This document shows, piece by piece, positions 1 through 5,526 of a DNA stretch of 6,740 nt (within the stretch, counting starts at the first letter, position 1; the number at the start of each line of letters is the position of its first letter). The notes under the pieces are model-generated. The model did no database searches. It had not been told where the DNA came from and was given only the letters and a program-made list of their open reading frames with translations. The translations under genes were made by a program, and so were the position numbers. Source of the stretch: Candidatus Woesearchaeota archaeon CG11_big_fil_rev_8_21_14_0_20_43_8. Lineage in GTDB: Archaea; Nanobdellota; Nanobdellia; Woesearchaeales; CG08-08-20-14. The stretch lies in NCBI GenBank assembly GCA_002762705.1, contig PCVE01000038.1, positions 1 through 6,740 on the forward strand, read 5' to 3'.

Positions 1-438
1 GCTGATAAGAAAAAGAAGATATTTTCTGTGCTTGAGAAGTATGAGAAGATGACGAGCGCTGAGAAACTTGCATTCTGGAAAAAGCAGGCAAAGAAATGCA
101 TACGGTGCTACGCTTGCAGGCAGGCATGCCCATTATGCTTTTGCCAGGAATGCGCTGCGCAGCAGAATGTGCCAAAGTATATCCCTGATGTAGCAAATGA
201 GAATGCCAATTATATGTGGCTTATGAACCGGGCATATGATCTTGCCGGAAGATGCACTGGATGCATGGAATGCGACAGAGCATGTCCTGTTGGGATCCCA
301 TGGTATCTGTTGAACCGGAAGATGGCAAAGACAATCGCTGTGAATTTTGGTTTTGTATCTGGAAAGAAAGAGAACATCGGCAAAAAGACACCATTATCAG
401 ACTGGTCTGAAGATGATCCAGACAAGTGGGTAAGATGA
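1..438 (+). CDS. 4Fe-4S dicluster electron-transfer protein, 5' end cut by window
   Basis: This is the C-terminal 145 codons of a cytoplasmic iron-sulfur protein that should pass electrons between partner subunits. The frame is open from base 1. A GTG at 28 could serve as a start, but nothing near it resembles a ribosome binding site, so the true start is probably to the left. Two cluster sites are visible. The first is the Cys-rich motif CIRCYACRQACPLCFCQEC (bases 97-153), with CxxCxxCxxxC plus three further Cys. The second is CTGCMECDRACP (bases 253-288), a standard CxxCxxCxxxCP site. The first motif and the spacing to the second recall the C-terminal domain of F420-hydrogenase beta/formate dehydrogenase-type and Flx/Hdr-associated ferredoxin proteins; related proteins usually carry an N-terminal domain, which would lie outside the window. 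The stop codon overlaps the ATG of the next gene (ATGA). The iron-sulfur role is firm; the exact subfamily is uncertain. Confidence 0.88.
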   Translation, partial: ADKKKKIFSVLEKYEKMTSAEKLAFWKKQAKKCIRCYACRQACPLCFCQECAAQQNVPKYIPDVANENANYMWLMNRAYDLAGRCTGCMECDRACPVGIPWYLLNRKMAKTIAVNFGFVSGKKENIGKKTPLSDWSEDDPDKWVR

Positions 439-1424
439 AAATAATAGTTGATAAAAAAGGACTGTTGAAATTTATTGATTCTATCAGGAAGAAATATAGA
501 TTGATCGCTCCTGTGCAGAAAGATGAAGGATTGTTCTTTGATGCAGTATCAAATACCAGCAAAATAGTTTTTGATTACATCAATCCGAAGAACACAGCGA
601 AAGAATTCTTCTTTCCGATAAAGGATCCGATACTTAGGTATGATTCGGATTCGATAGAAGAAGTCAAAAAAAGCAAAGAGAATATCGCGATCTTTGGCAT
701 ACGTCCTTGCGATGCGCGAGCGCTTTCTGTGATGGACAAGGTATTCAATTGGGATACAAAGGATGGTCTTTATGATAATAGGCGGAAGAATGCTCTGCTT
801 ATCGGCTTTGGCTGCAACAAGGCAGGCGATCACTGCTTCTGTACATCGTTCGGATACGGACCGCATGAATCAAAAGATGTAGATGTGATGGTGTATCAGC
901 TAGGAAAGGATGAGTTTATGGTTTTAGGTGTAAGTAAAAGGGGTGTGGGGTGTGTGGTAAGTGGTAAAAAAGCCTCACCAGTGCATGAATCCAGACGAAA
1001 AGAACTGGAGAAAGGCATTGTGTTCAAGAAGAAGATGGATGTCGACAAGGTCTACAAGAAGCTCGACACAGTATTTGATTCTGATTATTGGACCGGCGCT
1101 TCTTTCCATTGTATCGGATGCGGCACATGTACATTCCTCTGCCCTAGTTGCCATTGCTTCTGTATGAGCGATGAAAGAAATATTAGATACAGGATATGGG
1201 ATTCATGCCAGTTCGCATGCTTCACAAAACATACATCAGGGCATAATCCAAGACCCACTCAGCGTGAGAGATACAGACAGAGGGTCTATCATAAATTTAG
1301 TTACTACAAGAAAAACTTTGGAGAGCATCTATGTGTTGGGTGCGGCAGATGCACATTGCACTGTCCGATGAAAGTGGATATATTTTCAATAGCTAATGGG
1401 ACGCTTGATATCAATGAAAAATAG
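435..1424 (+). CDS. HydB/AsrA-like 4Fe-4S subunit of sulfhydrogenase/sulfite reductase-type complex
   Basis: This 329-residue protein matches the iron-sulfur beta subunit family of soluble sulfhydrogenase (HydB), anaerobic sulfite reductase A and FlxB, in which it carries electrons between a flavin subunit and the catalytic partner. Visible marks are FGIRPCDARAL (residues 87-97), CNKAGDHCFCTSFGYGP (127-143), the first ferredoxin site CIGCGTCTFLCP (226-237) followed by extra Cys 239, 241 and 243, the family motif WDSCQF (255-260) with downstream GHNPR and RQR-HK residues (269-286), and a second ferredoxin site CVGCGRCTLHCP (300-311). Length is near the family norm. I start it at ATG 435, which overlaps the upstream stop by 4 bases (ATGA), rather than at GTG 426, which adds only three residues. 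No signal peptide or membrane segment is seen, so it is cytoplasmic. Residues 168-176 are encoded by a G/T-rich tract that looks unusual. Hydrogenase, sulfite reductase and Hdr-linked roles cannot be separated from this subunit alone. Confidence 0.92.
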   Translation: MKIIVDKKGLLKFIDSIRKKYRLIAPVQKDEGLFFDAVSNTSKIVFDYINPKNTAKEFFFPIKDPILRYDSDSIEEVKKSKENIAIFGIRPCDARALSVMDKVFNWDTKDGLYDNRRKNALLIGFGCNKAGDHCFCTSFGYGPHESKDVDVMVYQLGKDEFMVLGVSKRGVGCVVSGKKASPVHESRRKELEKGIVFKKKMDVDKVYKKLDTVFDSDYWTGASFHCIGCGTCTFLCPSCHCFCMSDERNIRYRIWDSCQFACFTKHTSGHNPRPTQRERYRQRVYHKFSYYKKNFGEHLCVGCGRCTLHCPMKVDIFSIANGTLDINEK

Positions 1425-2232
1425 AGAAGACTATATTCCAATTCCAGCAAAAGTAGTCGCGCTTAGAGACGAAACACTTGATGTGCTGACTCTTCAGATA
1501 AAACCAGATGAAAAAGTCACATTCCGCCCAGGACAGTTCTTTCTTTTGTCTGTGTTCAATGCGGGTGAATCTGCCTTTGCATTCTCGAATGATTCTGGCG
1601 ACATCGAATGCTCTGTGAAATGCTGTGGACTTAACACGCAGGCGATACATCGATTGGCAATTGGTGATTTTGTTGGAGTGCGTGGCCCATACGGCAACAG
1701 TTTCCTTGATTTTATCAAAGGAAAGAAAGACATCTATCTGGTCGCGGGTGGAATCGGTACAGCACCGATACGATCGCTTCTTCAGCACATTCTCGCGAAC
1801 AGGAATAAATTCGGCAAGGTCACTTTGCTTATGGGCGCGAGAACACCTGCTGACCTACCATATATGGATGAACTTATGGCACTTAGAAAGAACAAGAAAG
1901 CAAAAGTCGATGTAATCCTTACTGTGGACACACAGCCAGAAGAAGGATGGAAAGAAAATGTCGGTTTTGTGCCTGTGATTCTTGATAAGATTAAACCAAA
2001 AACCAAAAACTCCCTCGTGTTTGTATGCGGGCCGCCGATCATGATCAAATTCTGCGCTGATACACTTTCAAAGAAGGGATTCAAGGGCGACCAGATCATC
2101 TCTACACTTGAGAACAGGATGCAGTGCGGCATAGGAAAATGCGGACGATGCAACATCGGCCCTGTCTACGTCTGCAAATGCGGACCTGTCTTCACATATG
2201 ATGATATCAAGAAGATGCCAAAGGATATGTGA
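1414..2232 (+). CDS. HydG/AsrB-like FAD/NAD(P)-binding oxidoreductase subunit with 2Fe-2S site
   Basis: A 272-residue ferredoxin-NADP reductase-fold protein of the sulfhydrogenase gamma/AsrB/FlxA type, expected to exchange hydride electrons with NAD(P)H through FAD and hand them to the 4Fe-4S subunit encoded just upstream. Domain order is an N-terminal FAD-binding barrel (about 8-98, with the flavin motif near SAFAFSND at 53-60 and GVRGPYGNSF at 88-97), an NAD(P)-binding domain (IYLVAGGIGTAPIRSLL, 107-123; VFVCGPPIM, 202-210), and a C-terminal 2Fe-2S site with Cys 238, 243, 246 and 254 in C-x4-C-x2-C-x7-C spacing. Residue 256 is Cys (VCKCGPVF), where I recall Asp being usual in this family. 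Two in-frame ATGs exist, 1396 and 1414. I prefer 1414, because the six extra residues add nothing family-like and GGGA lies about 12 bases upstream; 1396 has no nearby ribosome site. Either start overlaps the previous gene. Family assignment is firm; NADH versus NADPH preference is unknown. Confidence 0.92.
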   Translation: MKNREDYIPIPAKVVALRDETLDVLTLQIKPDEKVTFRPGQFFLLSVFNAGESAFAFSNDSGDIECSVKCCGLNTQAIHRLAIGDFVGVRGPYGNSFLDFIKGKKDIYLVAGGIGTAPIRSLLQHILANRNKFGKVTLLMGARTPADLPYMDELMALRKNKKAKVDVILTVDTQPEEGWKENVGFVPVILDKIKPKTKNSLVFVCGPPIMIKFCADTLSKKGFKGDQIISTLENRMQCGIGKCGRCNIGPVYVCKCGPVFTYDDIKKMPKDM

Positions 2233-2254
2233 AGAAAAATAAAGATATGAATAA
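2232..2254 (-). terminator. T-rich terminator-like tract for the leftward gene
   Basis: Read on the - strand, the sequence straight after the stop of the 2255-2734 gene is T-rich (TTTATTTTTCTTC). Archaeal transcription often ends at such T-runs without a hairpin. The tract lies in the 22-base gap between two convergent genes. I see no comparable T-run for the rightward operon ending at 2232, so its terminator, if present, would have to lie inside the opposing gene. This is a composition-based call. Confidence 0.4.
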
Positions 2255-2734
2255 TCATCCCTGTCTTATCTGCGAATTGCCGATATATTCATGCATCAGT
2301 CCAAGAAGCCCTGTCTGGTCGCCATGATAACGTATCTGCGCAGCTTGGTTCTCAATCTTCGATTTCAACATCAATTCGCTAAATACTTCTGGCACTTTTA
2401 AACCCTCTTTTCTCGCAAGCTCAGGATTAATGAAGCAGATCGAAGGCGTCAATGGATGATGCTTCTGGAATATAGATATTTCTTCAAATGATGTATCCTG
2501 ATCAATATATTGCATTGCTATAAGCCTTGCAGAATAAAGCGCACCTGTTTTTTCTCTATATACACCGTAAAATTCAGATGTGAGAATTTCCGAATCTTGA
2601 TAATCGATTTTCATGCCATTGCAGACCCGATTAAAACCTGTTTTTGAGTATAACAGATTCGGCAGGAACTGTTCTCTTATGTTCTTTATCGTCAATTCGT
2701 CGTTCATAAATATGCTTTTCTCTTCAATCGCCAT
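2255..2734 (-). CDS. Hypothetical cytoplasmic protein, 159 aa, unrecognised
   Basis: I do not recognise this protein. It is 159 residues, mixed polar and hydrophobic, with no signal peptide, membrane segment, nucleotide-binding loop or metal-binding Cys/His cluster; its only Cys are 38 and 100. Segments that could be conserved are SEFYGVYREKTGALYSARL (53-71), HHPLTPSICFINPELA (92-107) and a C-terminal part with RYHGDQTGLLGLMHEYIG (135-152). It is likely a single globular domain. It is judged real because it has its own context: reading leftward, GAGGGTGATT lies 6 to 7 bases before ATG 2734, matching the archaeal anti-Shine-Dalgarno, and a TATA-type box lies about 45 bases upstream. A second in-frame ATG at 2707 would remove nine residues but lacks such support. 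It converges on the redox operon (22-base gap) and diverges from the regulator-transporter operon. Its direction and separate promoter mean no job can be inferred from neighbours. Confidence 0.8.
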   Translation of the reverse strand: MAIEEKSIFMNDELTIKNIREQFLPNLLYSKTGFNRVCNGMKIDYQDSEILTSEFYGVYREKTGALYSARLIAMQYIDQDTSFEEISIFQKHHPLTPSICFINPELARKEGLKVPEVFSELMLKSKIENQAAQIRYHGDQTGLLGLMHEYIGNSQIRQG

Positions 2735-2741
2735 CTTTGAA

Positions 2742-2750
2742 TCACCCTCA
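2742..2750 (-). promoter_or_regulatory. Ribosome binding site for the leftward hypothetical gene
   Basis: On the - strand this reads GAGGGTGAT and ends a few bases before the ATG whose first base is 2734. GGTGAT is complementary to the usual archaeal 16S rRNA 3' end (ATCACCTCC). It is the main reason for choosing ATG 2734 over the internal ATG at 2707. Confidence 0.65.
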
Positions 2751-2774
2751 AATCGCAGTAGTAATCATGTCATC

Positions 2775-2784
2775 TTATTTATAG
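2775..2784 (-). promoter_or_regulatory. TATA-type promoter element for the leftward hypothetical gene
   Basis: On the - strand the sequence reads CTATAAATAA, preceded by the purine-containing CGGAAG, a plausible BRE. Placing transcription start about 25 bases downstream of the box centre gives a start near 2754, leaving a leader of about 20 bases that contains the ribosome binding site. The spacing is what an archaeal TBP/TFB promoter would need. No start site has been measured. Confidence 0.55.
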
Positions 2785-2792
2785 CTTCCGGC

Positions 2793-2818
2793 GGGGTGTG
2801 GGCTTGTGGGATGTGGGG
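2793..2818 (+). other. Canonical G-quadruplex-type motif between divergent promoters
   Basis: Four guanine runs on the + strand (2793-2796, 2800-2802, 2808-2810, 2815-2818) are separated by loops of 3, 5 and 4 bases, which satisfies the usual G3+N1-7 rule for a three-tetrad quadruplex. The motif sits just outside the BRE/TATA of the leftward gene and about 65 bases before the TATA of the rightward operon. It stands out from the AT-rich intergenic sequence around it. The motif is seen directly; folding in the cell and any regulatory role are unproven. Confidence 0.6.
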
Positions 2819-2840
2819 TGTGAAAAAGAGATAGTATGTT

Positions 2841-2860
2841 ATTTCTGAAATTTCAGAAAT
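2841..2860. promoter_or_regulatory. Perfect 20-bp palindrome, probable operator of the GbsR-like regulator
   Basis: The sequence ATTTCTGAAATTTCAGAAAT equals its own reverse complement over all 20 bases. It lies about 25 bases upstream of the BRE/TATA element of the downstream operon, whose first gene encodes a winged-helix regulator of a family that binds DNA as dimers. A further TTCTGAA half-site occurs at 2894-2900, downstream of the TATA box, and AAATTTC recurs at 2848, 2857 and 2873, with the small palindrome TTTCGAAA at 2876-2883. Binding at the 2894 half-site would block transcription. The palindrome is certain; its use as an autoregulatory operator is inferred from position. Confidence 0.65.
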
Positions 2861-2878
2861 TTCAAATATTCAAAATTT

Positions 2879-2893
2879 CGAAACTTTTAAATA
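2879..2893 (+). promoter_or_regulatory. BRE/TATA promoter of the regulator-transporter operon
   Basis: CGAAAC (2879-2884) followed by TTTTAAATA (2885-2893) matches the archaeal BRE plus TATA arrangement. A start site about 25 bases downstream of the box centre falls near 2913-2916, only a few bases before ATG 2918. The transcript would then be essentially leaderless, which agrees with the lack of any GGTG-like ribosome site before that ATG. This contrasts with the internal genes of the operon, two of which have clear GGTGA-type sites. Confidence 0.65.
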
Positions 2894-2917
2894 TTCTGAA
2901 TACTAAAAGACAGCCAT

Positions 2918-3370
2918 ATGCCAGATAAAGAGATAATACAGGAACTGACCGACGAATTCGGCCGAGTCATGGAATTCATGGGCCTGCCGCCTGTGACAGG
3001 TCGTATGTGGGCGATCCTTTATTTCAAGGGTGAGATGACCCAGGAAGCGTTGAAAGAAGAGCTTGGCTGTGCCCTAAGTTCTGTCAGCCAGAGCATCACC
3101 ATCCTTGAGAATTTCAATCTCATATATGTCTCTGGAAAAGATGGGAGAAAAAAGATATATAGCACAGAAACAGATTTCAACAAGATAAAGAGGAAGAAGC
3201 TGGAAGCTATGGTCCGCCATGTGATAGAACCACTGACAGGACTCTGTAAAAGCAGAGTAGATGACGTGAAAGACCCAGATGTGAAAACCAAGATAGGCAA
3301 CTTACATAAGGTCTATTCGCAAGCAGGCTTATTCATCAAGCTTGTGCTGAAGCTACCATTTGGAAAATGA
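2918..3370 (+). CDS. GbsR/MarR-type winged-helix transcriptional regulator
   Basis: A 150-residue cytoplasmic DNA-binding protein resembling the GbsR branch of the MarR fold. The N-terminal helix leads into the family-like stretch MGLPPVTGRMWAILYF (21-36). The winged helix-turn-helix follows: MTQEALKEELG (40-50), recognition helix with SSVSQSITILENF (54-66), and a basic wing around GKDGRKKIYST (73-83). The rest (about 87-150) is helical and charged, suitable for dimerisation. It lacks a Cys-based metal site, so the signal it senses cannot be read from sequence. It is the first gene of the operon and its stop overlaps the ATG of the ABC ATPase (ATGA), so it most likely controls the transporter and itself, probably via the palindrome upstream. 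Start 2918 is chosen because the predicted transcription start lies just before it. GbsR proteins elsewhere regulate osmolyte uptake or transporters; no such substrate can be assigned here. Confidence 0.9.
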   Translation: MPDKEIIQELTDEFGRVMEFMGLPPVTGRMWAILYFKGEMTQEALKEELGCALSSVSQSITILENFNLIYVSGKDGRKKIYSTETDFNKIKRKKLEAMVRHVIEPLTGLCKSRVDDVKDPDVKTKIGNLHKVYSQAGLFIKLVLKLPFGK

Positions 3371-4104
3371 AGAACGCGATAATCAGATTGGATAATGTAT
3401 GTAAGATATATAAGATCGGGACTGTCGAGGTCCACGCCCTAAGAGGGCTCACACTACAGATAGAGAAAGGTGAATTTGTCGCCATACAAGGACCGAGCGG
3501 CAGCGGAAAATCGACAGCAGTGAACATGGTCGGCTGCCTTGACATCCCTACAAGCGGAAATATCTTTCTTGACAGCAAGAACATAAGCCAGATGACTGAA
3601 TCGCACCTCGCGCAGATCCGCGGACAGAAGATCGGATTCATCTTCCAGCAATTCAATCTCATAAATGTGCTGACTGCGCTTGAGAATGTGATGCTTCCGA
3701 TGACATTCCAGGGTGTCCCAGAAGAGAAGAGGATCGAACGTGCAAAGCAGCTGCTTGAATTGGTCGATCTTGGGGACAGGTTGCACCATCGTCCGACAGA
3801 GATGTCAGGCGGACAACAGCAGAGAGTCGCTATCGCAAGAGCGTTATCGAACGACCCAGAAGTCATACTCGCTGATGAACCGACAGGAAACCTCGATTCA
3901 AAGACAGGAGTCAGCGTGATGGAATTCCTTGAGAAACTACATAAAAAAGGGAAGACCATCGTCATGGTCACACACGACAACCAGCTCGCTAAACGGGCTG
4001 ACAGGATTTTGTTCCTAAAAGATGGAGTAGTAGTCGATGAACAGGTATGCAGGAAAGGAAATACTTGCAAAAGCATAATGAAAAAAGGAAAAACCAAAAG
4101 GTGA
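3367..4104 (+). CDS. MacB/LolD-type ABC transporter ATPase
   Basis: A complete 245-residue ABC ATPase that hydrolyses ATP at the cytoplasmic face to drive a FtsX/MacB-type permease. All motifs are intact: Walker A GPSGSGKST (42-50), Q-loop at FQQFNL (93-98), signature MSGGQQQR (146-153), Walker B plus catalytic Glu VILADEPTGNLD (167-178), and H-loop His in THD (202-204). The wording around Q-loop, signature and GNLDS is that of the LolD/MacB/FtsE group rather than importers. The C-terminal tail (about 226-245) is short, basic and contains two Cys; it may be unstructured. The start overlaps the regulator stop by 4 bases and has only a weak purine stretch before it, so translation is probably coupled. 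In bacterial MacB the ATPase is fused to the permease; here the permease is a separate gene two positions downstream (5527-6717), with a surface protein gene between. Transported substrate unknown. Confidence 0.96.
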   Translation: MKNAIIRLDNVCKIYKIGTVEVHALRGLTLQIEKGEFVAIQGPSGSGKSTAVNMVGCLDIPTSGNIFLDSKNISQMTESHLAQIRGQKIGFIFQQFNLINVLTALENVMLPMTFQGVPEEKRIERAKQLLELVDLGDRLHHRPTEMSGGQQQRVAIARALSNDPEVILADEPTGNLDSKTGVSVMEFLEKLHKKGKTIVMVTHDNQLAKRADRILFLKDGVVVDEQVCRKGNTCKSIMKKGKTKR

Positions 4105-4105
4105 T
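4100..4105 (+). promoter_or_regulatory. Strong ribosome binding site overlapping the ATPase stop codon
   Basis: GGTGAT lies 4 bases before ATG 4110 and contains the TGA stop of the ATPase gene (4102-4104). It fixes the start of the secreted-protein gene at 4110 rather than at the upstream in-frame ATG at 4047, which would place 21 charged residues before the signal peptide and overlap the ATPase gene. Confidence 0.8.
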
Positions 4106-4109
4106 ACAT

Positions 4110-5486
4110 ATGAAAAAGACAGACAGATCGATCTATTTCGCATTATTTATTCTATTGAGCATGATGCTCATGCCATTCGCAGTATCAGCAGTGTCAGACC
4201 CAGTCGACGCTTTATCAAGTTCATATCGTGTGAAAGTGGTTTTCTTAAACCAGGATCCTGATCCTGTGGAACCAGGAAAATATGTCAATGTCCGTTTTAA
4301 GGTAGAGAACCTTGGAAACGATGATCTTGATGATCTGACTTTCGAGATCCTACCAGAATATCCATTCTCATTAGATTCGCAGAAAGATGCCACCATCGAT
4401 ATCGGCGGGCTTTTTGGAAGGCAGAAAGATGAATACGGCGCTATCCTTGATTGGAAACTCCGTGTCGACAAGGATGCGATCGAAGGCGAAAACGAGATAA
4501 AACTCAGATACACATACCCAGGAAAAGTCTCATGGATCACACTTGACGCATTCGATATCAATGTGAGGACGCATGACGCGATCCTTATGGCTGACAGCTA
4601 CAAAGCGACGCCAGAAAGAGTCGTCTCTGGAAACAAAGTGAAACTTGACATCACCATCAAGAACTTCGCTGACTCTATGGTAAAAGATATAAAGACAAAA
4701 CTTTCGCTTCCGGCAAATTTCGCGCCAGTCGGCTCAACTAATGAGAAGACAACAAAGCAGATCGATGCAGGAAAGACGATGATTGTCAATTACGAATTGA
4801 TGGTGGATACAGATGCGACATCGAATGTGCATAAGATCCCGCTCGAGATAACATACAGCGATGAGCTTGGAAATTCTTACAGCACAAACACGACAATAGG
4901 ACTGATTGTCGACAACCCACCTAAATTTGTATTGAACTTAGAGGAAAGCGACATATACACAAACAACAAAAAAGGCAAGGTGATAATCAGTTTCTCTGAT
5001 GTGGGATTCAGCAACATCAACTTTGTCAGGCTTACTTTGCTCGACACAGATGATTACAACATATTATCTACACCGATGGTATATCTTGGAAATGTAGAAC
5101 CAGATGATTATCAGACTGCAGACTATGATATCTTTGTCAATTCAGAGAAAGCAGTTGGGAATGAAAGCCTGCCTTTGAAATTCAAGATAGATTTCACAGA
5201 TGAATACAATAAAGATGTCTCAAAAGAAGAGACACTTTATATGCCGCTATACAAAGACGCAGATGCCCAAAAGTTCGGTTACGTGGTAGGTGGCAACAAG
5301 TACACACCTATCATCGGCGCTATGATTGGGATATTGGTCATTGTGTTCTGGCTCCAGATGTTGGTCGGCGCAATCAGAAGCAAGCATGGCATTGGCAAGA
5401 AGATAATGTGGATCTTCCTGATTGTCTCTACTTTGGTGATCGGCGCACTGCTCTACTACATCTTTGGACGCAAAAGCGCTGAATAA
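4110..5486 (+). CDS. COG1361-type secreted beta-sandwich protein with C-terminal membrane hairpin
   Basis: A 458-residue envelope protein. Residues 1-27 form a Sec signal peptide: KK near the N-terminus, a hydrophobic core FALFILLSMMLMPFAV, and a likely cut after AVSA. The exterior part (about 28-395) reads as three successive beta-sandwich units, roughly 38-155, 156-270 and 272-382, of the CARDB/NEW3 kind, with recurring 'G-x-V-x-L/V-x-x-x-V/I-x-N' strands such as KYVNVRFKVENLG (57-69) and NKVKLDITIKNFA (175-187). The opening motif NQDPDPVEPG (47-56) is typical of archaeal S-layer-like COG1361 proteins, as far as I recall. Two membrane helices follow, about 399-421 and 432-452, joined by a short basic loop (RSKHGIGKK), giving a hairpin with both ends outside. 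It lies between the ATPase and permease genes, so it probably works with that transporter, perhaps capturing substrate or coupling to the surface layer as MacA does in bacteria. That partnership is inference. Confidence 0.88.
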   Translation: MKKTDRSIYFALFILLSMMLMPFAVSAVSDPVDALSSSYRVKVVFLNQDPDPVEPGKYVNVRFKVENLGNDDLDDLTFEILPEYPFSLDSQKDATIDIGGLFGRQKDEYGAILDWKLRVDKDAIEGENEIKLRYTYPGKVSWITLDAFDINVRTHDAILMADSYKATPERVVSGNKVKLDITIKNFADSMVKDIKTKLSLPANFAPVGSTNEKTTKQIDAGKTMIVNYELMVDTDATSNVHKIPLEITYSDELGNSYSTNTTIGLIVDNPPKFVLNLEESDIYTNNKKGKVIISFSDVGFSNINFVRLTLLDTDDYNILSTPMVYLGNVEPDDYQTADYDIFVNSEKAVGNESLPLKFKIDFTDEYNKDVSKEETLYMPLYKDADAQKFGYVVGGNKYTPIIGAMIGILVIVFWLQMLVGAIRSKHGIGKKIMWIFLIVSTLVIGALLYYIFGRKSAE

Positions 5487-5508
5487 AGTCCACTAAGAGA
5501 GAAAGAAA

Positions 5509-5515
5509 GGGTGAG
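5509..5515 (+). promoter_or_regulatory. Ribosome binding site for the permease gene
   Basis: GGGTGAG contains the GGTGA core and ends 11 bases before ATG 5527, slightly far but workable. A nearer ATG at 5516 is out of frame and meets a stop after five codons, so 5527 remains the best start. The 40-base gap (5487-5526) shows no T-run or hairpin that would end transcription, so the permease is taken as part of the same operon. Confidence 0.55.
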
Positions 5516-5526
5516 ATGCAAAAAGT

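Noticed and set aside
961..1371. Two short + strand frames (961-1167 and 1171-1371) inside the HydB-like gene
   Set aside because: They are out of frame with the conserved Cys motifs and have no family resemblance, so they are shadows. The main frame is unbroken, so there is no frameshift to explain.
2613..2834. A 73-codon + strand frame running from inside the leftward gene through the intergenic G-rich tract
   Set aside because: It lies over two promoters and opposite a gene with good start signals, has no ribosome site, and its product has no domain-like features.
3336..4109. A 257-codon open frame on the - strand lying opposite the whole ABC ATPase gene
   Set aside because: The + strand product has every ABC motif in place. 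The antisense product is Ser/Phe/Leu-rich with no recognisable domain, and the openness follows from codon bias of the ATPase gene.
4047..4109. Upstream in-frame ATG (4047) as start of the secreted protein
   Set aside because: It would put a highly charged 21-residue stretch before the signal peptide and overlap the ATPase gene, while ATG 4110 has a GGTGAT site at ideal spacing.
4251..4266. CAGGATCCTG palindrome and GATCCT repeat in the secreted-protein gene
   Set aside because: It is explained by the codons for the DPDP motif of the protein, and its location inside the coding region gives no reason to call it a regulatory site.
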